A stretch of 33,568 nt of DNA from Planctomycetota bacterium (GCA_030740295.1 JASLXP010000309.1:1-33568); one strand, 5' to 3'; positions 8,637-17,317 are shown, counted from the stretch's first letter. A program made the numbers and translations. The notes: a model not told the origin generated them from the letters alone.

Positions 8637-10787
8637 ATGCAGAATAAACACGTATCAGTAATAGCCGCAGAGCAGGGGGTTCATCCCAGGCAGGTGGCGG
8701 CCACTGCGAAGCTTCTGGCGGGGAGTGCCACGGTCCCCTTTATCGCGCGGTATCGAAAAGAAGCGACGGGGAGTCTGGATGAGACGATCATTCTGGGCAT
8801 CCGCGACCGGCTGGATCAGCTCCATGCCCTGGATCAGCGAAGGGAGACGATTCTGAAGTCCTTGAAAGAGCAGGGGAATCTCAGCGATGAGCTGCGAAAC
8901 CAAATTCAAGACGCCGACACTCTGGCCGCCCTGGAAGATCTCTATCTGCCTTACCGTCCGAAGCGTCGCACTCGTGGAGCCCTGGCCAGAGAGAAAGGTC
9001 TGGAGCCGTTGGCCAGGAAGCTGTTCGAGCAGGGCCGATTTGAGGTCAAGTCCGAAGCGGCTCGTTACGTGAACATGGAGAAAGGCGTCGCCACAGCAGA
9101 TGAGGCTCTGGCGGGTGCACGAGACATGATCGCGGAAAGGATCAACGAAGACTCCGAGGCCCGGGCCCGGCTGCGAAACTTGTTCGGAAGGAAGGCAATC
9201 CTCCAAAGTCGAGTCGCCCGGGGGAAACGAGATCAAGCGGCAAAGTACCGAGACTATTTCGATTGGAACGAGCCACTGCCCCGCGCCCCTTCCCATCGCA
9301 TACTCGCCATTCTTCGCGGGCATCATGAAGGACTGCTCACGATTTCACTGCAGCCACCAGAGCAGGAGGCGACGTCAGTCCTGGAGCGCATTTTTGTCAG
9401 AGGCCACGATGCCGCATCGCAACAGGTGCGAGAGGCCGCGTGCGATAGTTATGCACGCCTCCTTGCCCCGTCATTGGAGACCGAGTTTCGTACCGCGGCC
9501 AAGAAGCGTGCGGACGAGGAAGCCATCGGCGTCTTCAGTGACAATCTTCGCGAACTGTTGCTCGCCGCGCCGCTGGGCCAGAGGAACGTGCTGGCCGTCG
9601 ACCCTGGATTTCGGACCGGCTGCAAAATCGTCTGCCTGAATCGCCAGGGCAAGCTCATCCATCACGGCACCATTTTTCCTCTCGAACCCCAACGCCGGGA
9701 AGAAGAAGCTGCCCGCGAACTGCAGGCACTCGTTAAGAGATTCAAGATCGAAGCCCTCACCATCGGCAACGGAACAGGCGGACGGGAAGCCCTGGCCTTT
9801 TGCCGCGACCTCGACCTCCCGCCGGACGTTCTCGTCGAGATGGTTAACGAGAGTGGCGCATCGGTTTACTCCGCCTCGCCAGTGGCCCGGGAGGAGTTTC
9901 CTGATCATGACCTCACGGTGCGCGGGGCCGTTTCGATTGGACGCCGTCTTATGGACCCCCTGGCGGAACTGGTCAAGATCGATCCAAAAGCGATTGGTGT
10001 GGGGCAATACCAGCACGACGTCGATCAGAAGCAGCTCAAGAAGTCCCTGGACGACACAGTGACGAGCTGCGTCAACGCGGTCGGTGTTGAAGTGAACACC
10101 GCAAGCAAACAGCTCCTCAGTTACGTGTCCGGACTGGGCCCCAAGCTGGCCGGCAGTATTGTTGATTACCGTGATGCGAACGGTCCCTTTCTTTCACGTC
10201 GCGGGCTTCTGAAGGTGCCTGGCCTGGGCGCCAAGACTTTCGAACAGGCAGTGGGCTTCCTGCGAATTCGTGCCGGCAAGAACCCTCTCGATGCTTCCGC
10301 GGTCCATCCCGAGAGCTATCCCCTGATCAAGGTCATGGCCTCCGACCTCGGGTGCGCCGTCGGGGATTTTCTGGAAAAAGAGGAGCTGCGTGCCCGGATA
10401 GACCTTGAACGTTACGTCAACGACAGGGCAGGGCTGCCAACGCTGACGGACATCCTGTCCGAACTGGCCAAACCGGGCCGCGATCCTCGGAGTCAATTTG
10501 AAGCCTTCAGCTTTTCCGAAGAGGTGCATGAGATCACCGACCTGAATCCTGGTCAGCGTCTTCCCGGCGTGGTCACAAATGTGACGAACTTCGGCGCCTT
10601 CGTGGATCTGGGTGTGCATCAGGACGGCCTCGTACACATCAGCCAACTGGCCGACCGCTATGTGGAGAAGCCATCCGATATCGTGAAGGTCCACCAGAAG
10701 GTCACGGTCACCGTGCTCGAGGTGGACGTTGAGCGCAAACGAATCGCGCTTTCAATGAGGAGTGAGCCAGAATTGCCCGGGTCATGA
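8637..10787 (+). CDS. tex: Tex family RNA-binding transcription accessory protein
   Basis: This 716-residue protein is a clear Tex homologue, slightly shorter than the usual 720-780. The N-terminal helical region carries the hallmark TVPFIARYRKEATGSLDE near residue 33 and LEDLYLPYRPKRRTRGALA near residue 98. A YqgF/RuvC-like (RNase H fold) domain follows at about residues 315-450 (VLAVDPGFRTGCK). Helix-hairpin-helix motifs lie at about 490-560 (YVSGLGPKLAGSIVDYR; LLKVPGLGAKTFEQA). A C-terminal S1 RNA-binding domain spans about 638-705 (GVVTNVTNFGAFVDLG...GLVHISQL). Tex binds nucleic acid and influences transcription and stress phenotypes in other bacteria. The ATG at 8637 fits the family's N-terminus, though the ribosome site is weak. 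It appears to be a single-gene unit converging on the next gene. Confidence 0.96.
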   Translation: MQNKHVSVIAAEQGVHPRQVAATAKLLAGSATVPFIARYRKEATGSLDETIILGIRDRLDQLHALDQRRETILKSLKEQGNLSDELRNQIQDADTLAALEDLYLPYRPKRRTRGALAREKGLEPLARKLFEQGRFEVKSEAARYVNMEKGVATADEALAGARDMIAERINEDSEARARLRNLFGRKAILQSRVARGKRDQAAKYRDYFDWNEPLPRAPSHRILAILRGHHEGLLTISLQPPEQEATSVLERIFVRGHDAASQQVREAACDSYARLLAPSLETEFRTAAKKRADEEAIGVFSDNLRELLLAAPLGQRNVLAVDPGFRTGCKIVCLNRQGKLIHHGTIFPLEPQRREEEAARELQALVKRFKIEALTIGNGTGGREALAFCRDLDLPPDVLVEMVNESGASVYSASPVAREEFPDHDLTVRGAVSIGRRLMDPLAELVKIDPKAIGVGQYQHDVDQKQLKKSLDDTVTSCVNAVGVEVNTASKQLLSYVSGLGPKLAGSIVDYRDANGPFLSRRGLLKVPGLGAKTFEQAVGFLRIRAGKNPLDASAVHPESYPLIKVMASDLGCAVGDFLEKEELRARIDLERYVNDRAGLPTLTDILSELAKPGRDPRSQFEAFSFSEEVHEITDLNPGQRLPGVVTNVTNFGAFVDLGVHQDGLVHISQLADRYVEKPSDIVKVHQKVTVTVLEVDVERKRIALSMRSEPELPGS

Positions 10788-10815
10788 TGGGCTCGAGTCA
10801 ATCGAGGTAATGCGC

Positions 10816-11247
10816 CTACTCGATGACGACTGCTGCGGATTTGACCATCTCGTATTTCGTGCCCTTGGGCTCAGTCTGGTAGTTCACGGTGAGTTTGTAT
10901 GCGGTGGCGTCTTTGAACTGCCCGCCATGAATCTTGAAGGTTATCGTTTCGCCCGGCTTTACTTCGAACCGGCTCGCACCCGTCCCACACCAGCCGAGTT
11001 GGCGATTCGTCCAGACGCCCGCTTTCTTCACCTGGAATGAATGAAAGGGCATCTTGCTTTCCTTGCCGGCATATCCATACATAAAGATGGGCTTGTTCGT
11101 GGTGTTCTTCAGGGTTGCGGTGGAAGATTTGACGGCCAGCTCAGGGGCAGTTGTCTTCCCCGGCTGCGTTGGGGCATCGGATGCGAATAAGCAGGCGGCG
11201 GCAGTCAGAAATGCGACACAGATTGCAGCGTTGTGGATTTTCGACAT
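10816..11247 (-). CDS. Small secreted protein of unknown function
   Basis: This 143-residue protein begins with a signal peptide (Lys near the N-terminus, hydrophobic core AAICVAFLTAAACLF, then ASDAP). The mature part looks all-beta: alternating hydrophobic residues, LKNTTNKPIFMYGYAG, and a strand-rich end (TFKIHGGQF, YKLTVNYQTEPKG). This is reminiscent of a single Ig-like or intracellular-proteinase-inhibitor-type sandwich, but I do not recognise the family. It starts with a strong GAAGGAG ribosome site just upstream of the ATG, which supports expression. It converges on tex with 28 bases between stop codons. The cell envelope or periplasm is the likely location. Confidence 0.75.
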   Translation of the reverse strand: MSKIHNAAICVAFLTAAACLFASDAPTQPGKTTAPELAVKSSTATLKNTTNKPIFMYGYAGKESKMPFHSFQVKKAGVWTNRQLGWCGTGASRFEVKPGETITFKIHGGQFKDATAYKLTVNYQTEPKGTKYEMVKSAAVVIE

Positions 11248-11339
11248 GGTCAGAAATCTCCTTCGTTATCAGTCAGTTTGAATTCTCAGGACGCTCGGGC
11301 ATTGATTCGAAGGCGCACAGAGTACTATTCGGTTTCCCA

Positions 11340-11415
11340 TGTCTGAGAAATGCTCCGACTCCTGCTTCGAAGACCCGGCTAAAGCCGTGACTCCAACTCC
11401 GGCTTCGAGTCACCG
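11340..11415. repeat. Palindrome-rich intergenic element
   Basis: Two nested inverted pairs are visible: CGGCT-aa-AGCCG at 11376-11387, and GACTC (11357-11361) against GAGTC (11407-11411), with CTTCGAAG between. The block lies between two minus-strand genes and ends near the stop of the downstream UroD-like gene. It may be another dispersed repeat. It lacks a T-run, so a classical terminator is unlikely. Confidence 0.4.
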
Positions 11416-11438
11416 GATTCAGCTCTGCTCCGTTTCTG

Positions 11439-12698
11439 TCAAGCATATTCCTCGGCCAATTGCAGTGCCATCTCGGTCCATTCCGTCAGGCGGTGGGGTT
11501 GATTCCGGACTGTGTGCAGGTCCTGCAGATTGACCTCGACGATGTTCTCCCGGGTCTTCTTGAAGGCATCGCGCAATTCATCGCGCGCCATCTCCGGATG
11601 CCAGTCCTCCATGCTGACGATGGTGGGGTTTGGCTTGTGGGTGTAGACGAAATCCCTGCCAAGTTCGGCGGCCCCCACATCGATGTCTACCCAAGGGCTC
11701 ATGGAAACGCGGCGCAGGTTCTTGATCTTGCGGACGTAGTGCATCTTATTGTGCAGCGGCTCGCAGCACCCGTAAGTGGCGAGGCCAAAATTTTCGAGTA
11801 GCCGTTTTTCATACCGGACGGCGAATTCGTCGTGCATTTCGGGTGAGATGCCTTCGGTGAAAATCTGCGTTGCACAGCGGGCCCACAGGTCCTTAAGCCG
11901 AACGTGCTCGCCGTCGAAATCCGGCTGAGGCAACTGATCGGTCCAGCCGTAGCCTCCGGAGCCCAGGCGCGTGTTGCCGTTGCCGGGTGAGAGGAGATTC
12001 AGTTTCTCGTGCTGCAGCACATTGTTGAGAAGCCCCTGAGTGATGCGTTCCAATGCTTCATGAACCCATTCGGGCCGGTCGACCAGGTCTGTGAACATCT
12101 GCTCGATGCCGCGCCACTGGATGAATTCGTCCATCACCGGCATCCAGAAAAAATCCCGTCCCCGCTTCTCCACCCGGTGGGTGTCACCATATAGATCGCA
12201 AAGCCGCTCGTAGCGGCGTTCGGTTTCCTCCCAGTCTACGGAGAGCGTGGGCTCGGTTTCTATTTTTTCGATATCGCTTTCTTTTTCGATGGCGTTTTTT
12301 ATGGCGTACGAGCCGGGCCTCTTACCGGGGCCTTCGATATCCCTTTTCATACCGAATCCAATGCTCTTGATGTCGCCATGAATCACTATCGGACAGGCGA
12401 CGACATCGTCGATGACCCGGTCATCCCGGAAATGATGCCAGCAGTAAATCTTCTTGCGGAGCTCCCTCTCCTGCGCCCGGCAGAAATCGTCGCTGCTCTG
12501 TAACTGATCGTCCGGGATCATTTCCTGCCAGATGTCACCGGCGATGGCCTGTACGTGGATCAAGGGCCGGACCCGTTCCAGACGATTGAGGCGCGTCCAC
12601 AGGTCGCGCTTCTGTTCCTGCAGGGGATGGCTGGCGATTTCTGCTACTTGCCTGGCCAGGCTGCGGATGATTTCTTTGTCTTTTGCGGATGGGCTCAT
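11439..12698 (-). CDS. UroD-superfamily protein, long 'YGCCE' type (third gene of operon)
   Basis: This 419-residue protein belongs to the uroporphyrinogen decarboxylase/methylcobamide:CoM methyltransferase superfamily. It is a paralogue of the protein at 13783-15024: both start with a helical RDLWxRxN region and share an IKNLRR+ strand and an FVYTHKPNP-type segment. Where zinc-dependent relatives have HxCG, this protein has YGCC-EP at residues 309-314, so the metal-binding His is absent and a second Cys is present. There is no signal peptide, so it is cytoplasmic. It starts 17 bases after the upstream UroD-like gene's stop, with no good ribosome site of its own, which suggests translational coupling. 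True haem-pathway decarboxylase activity is unlikely; methyl or alkyl transfer is the family-based guess. Confidence 0.82.
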   Translation of the reverse strand: MSPSAKDKEIIRSLARQVAEIASHPLQEQKRDLWTRLNRLERVRPLIHVQAIAGDIWQEMIPDDQLQSSDDFCRAQERELRKKIYCWHHFRDDRVIDDVVACPIVIHGDIKSIGFGMKRDIEGPGKRPGSYAIKNAIEKESDIEKIETEPTLSVDWEETERRYERLCDLYGDTHRVEKRGRDFFWMPVMDEFIQWRGIEQMFTDLVDRPEWVHEALERITQGLLNNVLQHEKLNLLSPGNGNTRLGSGGYGWTDQLPQPDFDGEHVRLKDLWARCATQIFTEGISPEMHDEFAVRYEKRLLENFGLATYGCCEPLHNKMHYVRKIKNLRRVSMSPWVDIDVGAAELGRDFVYTHKPNPTIVSMEDWHPEMARDELRDAFKKTRENIVEVNLQDLHTVRNQPHRLTEWTEMALQLAEEYA

Positions 12699-12715
12699 TT
12701 CTTATGACGTCGTGT

Positions 12716-13786
12716 TTAGAACCTCAACTGCCTTACCTGTTCCAGGTAATATTTGTAGTCCTCCAGTGGGACGCCCGGCGTGATGAGGTGATCGGGCATT
12801 ATGATGAAGCCGCCTTCTTTCATGAGGGGGATGTGGCTTTCCAGCTCGGCATCTATTGCCGGCCGGCCCTGTTCGAGGACGAGCTTGTTGTAGCCGCCTA
12901 CGATGCGGAGCTCCCGCCCGTACTTTTTCCGAAAGTCCTCCGGCCGCGCTTTCCAGGTGCCGTACTCTACCGGGAACTGAACGTTCACGCCCGCGTCCAG
13001 CCAGTTGCGCGTCATCGGTTCGATCATGCCGTCCGTATCGATTCCTAGCAGATCGATATCGTGTTCTTCGAGTTTGTCGCGCATCTTCCGATAGCCGGCG
13101 GCGACGCACTTTTCGAAAATCTGTGGGCTGACCAATGGGCCGCTCTTACCGCAGATGTCTTCCCAGCCAAAGCCCATGTCCGGCTTGCGTGACATCCTCG
13201 GAACGACCTGATCGATGAACCAGCATGTGAGGTCCGCAAGCGTCATGACCATGTCCGCGTAGCAGTCGGGATCGTCGTACATCAGGAAGGACATGTTTTC
13301 CACGCCCATCCAGTTGCGAATCCAACCCATCATCGATGCGGTGCCGAGGACAACGGGCAATCCGGATTCCTCGGCATTTCGGATGCTCTCATCCATGGTC
13401 TGCCAGATTCGCCCGGGATCGGGCTGCAGCCGCTTCTTGAATTCGGGCCAGTCTGCCGCGGTCTTCAAGGTGTAATCGATGTACTGGGGGATGCAGCTCC
13501 GATTCTTCCAGTCCTTCTGCACGACGCCATCGCCTGCGCGAAAGATGCGGTACTCCTCCGTCTCTTCGATGGTCTCGGCCTCGAAAGCGGGGAGCAGGCT
13601 GAGATTACCGCCGACCCCGGCCCAATGCGGCACCGTGTCAAAATACTCGTGGGCGTTCACGCCTTCGGGCATACCCTCCTCGTGCCACCGCTCCATCGTT
13701 TCCGTCCAGCCGGTCCAATGGATGACCGGCATGCGGTCGAACTCGCCGTAATACATGATCTCCAGCCACAATTCGCGCGTGGTCAT
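12716..13786 (-). CDS. UroD-superfamily protein with Asp-Thr-Asp in place of the zinc site
   Basis: This 356-residue protein has the family's N-terminal 'MTTRELWLEIMYYGEFDRMPV' pattern, a conserved WEDICGKSGPL segment (residues 208-218; compare CEDLGTQ in relatives) and a C-terminal GGFIIMPDHLITPGVP. At the position of the zinc-binding HxCG it reads DTDG (residues 250-253), so thiol ligands are missing and any metal would have to be bound by Asp. Its ATG overlaps the stop of the upstream gene by 4 bases (13783-13786), a typical translational coupling. It is probably cytoplasmic. Substrate unknown. It might be a catalytic variant or a non-zinc enzyme working with its two operon partners. Confidence 0.85.
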   Translation of the reverse strand: MTTRELWLEIMYYGEFDRMPVIHWTGWTETMERWHEEGMPEGVNAHEYFDTVPHWAGVGGNLSLLPAFEAETIEETEEYRIFRAGDGVVQKDWKNRSCIPQYIDYTLKTAADWPEFKKRLQPDPGRIWQTMDESIRNAEESGLPVVLGTASMMGWIRNWMGVENMSFLMYDDPDCYADMVMTLADLTCWFIDQVVPRMSRKPDMGFGWEDICGKSGPLVSPQIFEKCVAAGYRKMRDKLEEHDIDLLGIDTDGMIEPMTRNWLDAGVNVQFPVEYGTWKARPEDFRKKYGRELRIVGGYNKLVLEQGRPAIDAELESHIPLMKEGGFIIMPDHLITPGVPLEDYKYYLEQVRQLRF

Positions 13787-15024
13787 CCGAATACCTCCTC
13801 GGTTACCTCTCTAACAATCTGCACCCATTTGCGGACCCGTTCCGGGTCGCTCTGGACGGTCTCGACGTCCTTGAGGGTAATGTCGAAGCAGCATCCCCGG
13901 CACGATTCGAAATCGCGGCGGAGGATTCGGCGGACCCGCTCAGGATCAAAATCTGATGCGACCATGTCGGTGGGATTCGGCCGGTAGCTGAGGATGTAAT
14001 CGGAACCGATCTGCTCCGCGCATTTGGCGACGTTGGCTGCGGGGGCGACTGCGATGCGCCGGAGGTTCTTGATCTGTCTCAGGACGTCAATCTTGTCGGT
14101 CAGGTCTTCGCAGCATCCATAGGCGGACATGGCGAACTGCTCGATGATCGGCCGCTGATACTGGACCATGAATTCGTCAAACATCTGCGCGCTGACACCG
14201 GTCAACTCCTGAGAGGCGCAGAAGTGCCACAACTGCTTGCGGGGGACGGTGCCGCCGTTGGCCGCGGGGTCATCCAGTTCCTCGGCGTAAGGCATGGCCT
14301 GGTTCTGATGATTGCACAGGGCCCAGTCATCCTTGTCCTCCGCTACCTGATGCGTCTGAAGAATTCCATCGCGCATGAAGGCTAGAAGTTCGTGAAGAAA
14401 CGCCGGCCGGTCGAGCATGTCCCACATGATCTGTTCCAGCCCCCTCAGGTAGGCGAGGTGTGTCGAGATGTCTCCGCTGAATGTCTGATAGACGGGCCCC
14501 CTGTCCACGCTGATGGTGAGGATGTCGCCGATGGCATCGTGGAGCCGGTCTACGTTCTGGCGGGTCCGTTCTTCATCAATGACATGGTCGGATGCCACCA
14601 TACGTTCCAAGTCTTCCGGCTCTTTGATGGGCGCGTCCCACACGCCGGCGCCGGTGGCCATTGCCGGACGTTCCCATTTGACGGGAAGGCCCCAGATCCC
14701 ACCGGGGGGAGTGATGCGTACGGCCGAGACGGTCACCCAGGGCTCGAAAATGTAATCATCATCGACGGTATCGAGGAAGCGCATCCGGCGGAAGAAATCT
14801 TCGTATCCCCGAAAGAAGGGATCCTCACACTCGCATCGGGAATCCGCCATCTCCCGCCAGGCGAAGGCGCGGATGTAAATGGGTGGGCGGGTAAAATGGA
14901 AGCTGTTGTGACGCCGCCAGAGATCGCGCCGCTCTTTCTGCACCTCTTTCTGGCAGGCTTCAGCATACTGCTTCGCCAGGTCGCGGAGGATGGCTCTATC
15001 TCTGGTGGTCTCTTCAGTGCTCAT
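13783..15024 (-). CDS. UroD-superfamily protein, long 'YGCCE' type (first gene of operon)
   Basis: I place the start at 15024, giving 413 residues from MSTEETTRDR. A GGAG lies at 15034-15037, nine bases upstream, whereas the longer open frame to 15141 adds an Arg/Ser-rich stretch that looks non-coding. The protein is a paralogue of the third gene: RRDLWRRHN at about residue 32, then a TIM-barrel-like body. YGCCED sits at residues 302-307 in place of HxCG, and IKNLRRIAVAP follows. CRGCC near residue 375 adds further cysteines, unusual for a cytoplasmic barrel enzyme. It heads a three-gene operon of UroD-like proteins. Methyl or alkyl-group chemistry is a family-based guess; no substrate is apparent. 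Confidence 0.83.
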   Translation of the reverse strand: MSTEETTRDRAILRDLAKQYAEACQKEVQKERRDLWRRHNSFHFTRPPIYIRAFAWREMADSRCECEDPFFRGYEDFFRRMRFLDTVDDDYIFEPWVTVSAVRITPPGGIWGLPVKWERPAMATGAGVWDAPIKEPEDLERMVASDHVIDEERTRQNVDRLHDAIGDILTISVDRGPVYQTFSGDISTHLAYLRGLEQIMWDMLDRPAFLHELLAFMRDGILQTHQVAEDKDDWALCNHQNQAMPYAEELDDPAANGGTVPRKQLWHFCASQELTGVSAQMFDEFMVQYQRPIIEQFAMSAYGCCEDLTDKIDVLRQIKNLRRIAVAPAANVAKCAEQIGSDYILSYRPNPTDMVASDFDPERVRRILRRDFESCRGCCFDITLKDVETVQSDPERVRKWVQIVREVTEEVFG

Positions 15025-15426
15025 GATGTATCGCTCCGAGAATGGTCGGCGCCGCTCTGCGATACTGCAGAGCAAGCGGCTCCTTCGGCAGTGGAAAATG
15101 TCGTTTGGCCCAGATAGTGGATAGCGCATTCCCCGTGCCAAAGCCGCTTCGGCATTGAATTTGAGGGGCTGCTATCGCAGCAGCTGCCAGCGGATAATGT
15201 TCTGAGTTTCTCATTCTTGCCATGATTGCCCTGAATCGAGAGAGCCCAGCTTACTTGGTATCTGTTACAGACATGAATCTGGGCCCGGGGCCGGCCGCAA
15301 CCTTCGATGTTTCACTTGGGCACGCCGGCTCGATGAGGACAGTGGCAGGGAAATTCTTCGCACCCGCGGACGCTGCCGCACCATGATCTCTCCCGTTATG
15401 ACCTTCTCTGGGAACTGGGCGTGAAA
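15025..15426. other. Divergent intergenic region, no gene seen
   Basis: About 400 bases separate the UroD-like operon (minus) from the membrane-protein/HTTM pair (plus). Apart from the ribosome site at 15034-15037 I see no strong palindrome, riboswitch or short gene. Open frames here are extensions or shadows with unlikely composition. Confidence 0.45.
15034..15037 (-). promoter_or_regulatory. Ribosome binding site deciding the start at 15024
   Basis: GGAG on the minus strand lies nine bases before the ATG. It supports the shorter protein over the frame extended to 15141. Confidence 0.6.
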
Positions 15427-16107
15427 ATGGACGAAAAACCTCAGGCATCCAATGCTGAAGCGCCGACCATACGTGTCAGTTGGCGGGAAAAGAGTCTCGC
15501 CCTGGCACTGGCCGCGGTCATCTTCCTGCCTTTTGCCTATGCCTCTCTTATTGGCCAATTGCCGGAACAGATTCCGTGGCAGCTTCACGGCTTCTGGGAG
15601 TTCTCTTCTCTTTTTTCCCACCGGCTCAGATCATGGCCGAGCAACCATGTGCTAGTGAAGGATTCGAGCGAGCGGTGGCGGGAAGTGCCCCACGGCCCGC
15701 CTTTTCATCACAACCTGTACGGGCGGATGACGCGACTGGACCTGCTGGTCATGAATTTCGTTATGCGGAGCGGTCCGGACGAATGGGACGACCCCGAGAC
15801 ATTGAAACAGAAGCGTATGGTCCTCGAAAAGGTGTGCCGGGCCTATCGAGAGTGTTACGACCACCCCGAAGCTGCCGGCGCCGCTGATACTTCCGCAAAC
15901 CCAATCAAATCGCCCATCCAGGCCGTTCGCCTTTTAAGGGTGTGGCGGCCGGTCTCGAATGACGGGCCCCCAAAGGCCCCCTGGCCCGTAACGCTTCCCT
16001 CGGACTGGGATTTGGAAAACGAACTGTCATGGGATCTGGACCATGAAACTCTATTCGAGCTCTCGTGGGAGAGCTCTTCCAGACCGATCCGGCCTTTTGG
16101 CCTCTAG
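15427..16107 (+). CDS. Single-pass membrane protein of unknown function, paired with HTTM protein
   Basis: The ATG at 15427 gives 226 residues; a GTG two codons earlier (15421) is possible. One hydrophobic segment (about residues 21-42, SLALALAAVIFLPFAYASLIG) is followed by a soluble, Trp/His/Pro-rich domain. That domain contains HGPPFHHNLYGRMTR, a segment FVMRSGPDEWDD and a charged helix near KQKRMVLEKVCRAYRECY. I do not recognise a family. It ends 13 bases before the HTTM gene, so the two are probably cotranscribed. HTTM genes elsewhere often travel with a short membrane-anchored partner, and this could be such a partner. That is inference from context and topology, not from sequence similarity. 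Confidence 0.72.
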   Translation: MDEKPQASNAEAPTIRVSWREKSLALALAAVIFLPFAYASLIGQLPEQIPWQLHGFWEFSSLFSHRLRSWPSNHVLVKDSSERWREVPHGPPFHHNLYGRMTRLDLLVMNFVMRSGPDEWDDPETLKQKRMVLEKVCRAYRECYDHPEAAGAADTSANPIKSPIQAVRLLRVWRPVSNDGPPKAPWPVTLPSDWDLENELSWDLDHETLFELSWESSSRPIRPFGL

Positions 16108-16120
16108 CGCTCTCGTAACA

Positions 16121-17065
16121 ATGAATCGTCTGAAAGGACTACTCCGCTTTCTGGATGCCTACTGGTTTGGGCCCACTCCGGCCTGGCCTCTGGCTGCGTT
16201 TCGAGCTGCATTCGCTGCAGTGCTGACCGCCTATTTCTCGATGCGGATGTGGAACCTCCAGGAATGCCTCGGCGATTCTCCCGCCCGCGTGCCGGACCTG
16301 GATGTGACAGCGGGCTCCATTCTCAGATACGCTCAGCCTTTTTATTTTGCTCCGGTGTCCGATGCCATGATGCCCTGGGTGGTCGGATCGTTTTACTTTC
16401 TCGCCCTGGCGCTTTTTGTGGGATGTTTCACCCGGCTCGCGGCCGGGCTCCTCGCTTTCTGGGTCGCCTATGTCTCTCTCGTTGATTGGATTGGCTGCTA
16501 CAGCTTCAACCGATCGGCCCTGCTGGTGCTGGTCATGCTGTCAGTCATGCCGGGGGGCAAGGTCTGGTCGGTCGACGCCAAGCTCCGCGCGTGGTGGTCC
16601 CGCCGGCGAAAAGGGACGGTGACTGAGCCGGCATCGAAGAAGAATCCTCCTGCCTTCGAGGTCCTCATTTCCGCGTGGCCGGTGAGGACCATCCAGTGGT
16701 TCCTGATCTCCTGGTATTCCTTATCGGCCATTCAGAAGATTCATGGAAGCTGGTACCTCTTCAGCAGCGACGATGTGTTCTGGTGCCAGCTTCAGTATCT
16801 CTATCACGGCCCGATCGGCTTCTGGGCGCTGCAACACATCCCGATGTTTGTCTTCGGGATTCTTCAAATGGCGGCACTCTACTTTGAGCTATTCGCCCCC
16901 CTGTGGCTCATCCCGCGGCGGACCCGGCCCTGGGGCATGATCACCGGCATCACCATGCATCTGCTCATTGCGCTCTTCATGATCAAGCTGTGGTACTTCA
17001 GCGCGGAGATGATTTCCTTCTATATTGTCTTTCTGCCGATCGGGCGAAAGAGTAACGCTTGTTAA
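16121..17065 (+). CDS. HTTM-domain integral membrane protein (vitamin K-dependent gamma-carboxylase-like)
   Basis: I use the ATG at 16121 (314 residues, MNRLKGLLRFLDAYW), because the open frame upstream overlaps the preceding gene and is Ser/Arg-rich. The protein has several membrane helices: roughly residues 23-43, 84-108, 116-145, 195-215, 238-270 and 278-308. The layout and motifs (short first helix after 'FDAYWFGPTP', YSFNRSALLVLV in the third region, FLISWYSLSAIQKIHGSWY, LFELFAPLWLIPR-like end) match HTTM (horizontally transferred transmembrane) proteins. These resemble the membrane part of vitamin K-dependent carboxylase, whose bacterial role is mostly unknown. It sits in the inner membrane. 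A strong stem-loop begins within its stop codon. Confidence 0.83.
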   Translation: MNRLKGLLRFLDAYWFGPTPAWPLAAFRAAFAAVLTAYFSMRMWNLQECLGDSPARVPDLDVTAGSILRYAQPFYFAPVSDAMMPWVVGSFYFLALALFVGCFTRLAAGLLAFWVAYVSLVDWIGCYSFNRSALLVLVMLSVMPGGKVWSVDAKLRAWWSRRRKGTVTEPASKKNPPAFEVLISAWPVRTIQWFLISWYSLSAIQKIHGSWYLFSSDDVFWCQLQYLYHGPIGFWALQHIPMFVFGILQMAALYFELFAPLWLIPRRTRPWGMITGITMHLLIALFMIKLWYFSAEMISFYIVFLPIGRKSNAC

Positions 17066-17114
17066 CTCTGGCCTGCGAGGCCACGGGACAAGCCCGCGGC
17101 CTCCAAGAGTTAAC
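17061..17114. terminator. Large stem-loop at the end of the HTTM gene
   Basis: The outer arms GTTAACTCT (17061-17069) and AGAGTTAAC (17106-17114) are perfectly complementary. Inside them GAGGCC pairs with GGCCTC and CGGG with CCCG around a 5-base loop. The first arm contains the TAA stop of the HTTM gene. There is no T-run after it, so it could be a transcript-end stabiliser or a bidirectional barrier between this gene and the convergent small gene, rather than a classical intrinsic terminator. Confidence 0.6.
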
Positions 17115-17161
17115 ATTGTCAGGTCGCCCCCGCTGCAGAACCCGCGCTGGCTCTTCAGCCG

Positions 17162-17311
17162 TCATGCATCTGTAGCGTCGGGCTCTTCGCTGTCTCCCTT
17201 CAGCTTTTGCACTTCTTCCTTCAACAGGGTCAGTTCGCTCTGCATTGCCCGGATGTGGACCAGGGCAATGACAATCAACAGAAAGGCCACGATGGCAAGT
17301 CCTTCACCCAT
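17162..17311 (-). CDS. 49-residue single-pass membrane microprotein
   Basis: The frame encodes MGEGLAIVAFLLIVIAL (membrane helix about residues 5-20), then HIRAMQSELTLLKEEVQKL, a heptad-like amphipathic helix (about 22-39), then an acidic tail (SEEPDATDA). An excellent AAGGAGA ribosome site lies six bases before the ATG (17318-17324). Topology is probably a membrane anchor with a cytoplasmic coiled coil, able to self-associate or dock a partner. It lies 130 bases downstream of the radical SAM gene on the same strand and may be cotranscribed with it. No family is recognisable at this length. The ribosome site and coherent design argue that it is real. Confidence 0.75.
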   Translation of the reverse strand: MGEGLAIVAFLLIVIALVHIRAMQSELTLLKEEVQKLKGDSEEPDATDA

Positions 17312-17317
17312 AATCAG

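Noticed and set aside
14392..15117. 241-codon plus-strand open frame
   Set aside because: It lies opposite the UroD-like gene at 13783-15024 and shows no family features or ribosome site.
13783..15141. Longer start for the UroD-like protein at 15141
   Set aside because: The extra 39 residues are Arg/Ser-rich and without family similarity, while the ATG at 15024 has a GGAG site.
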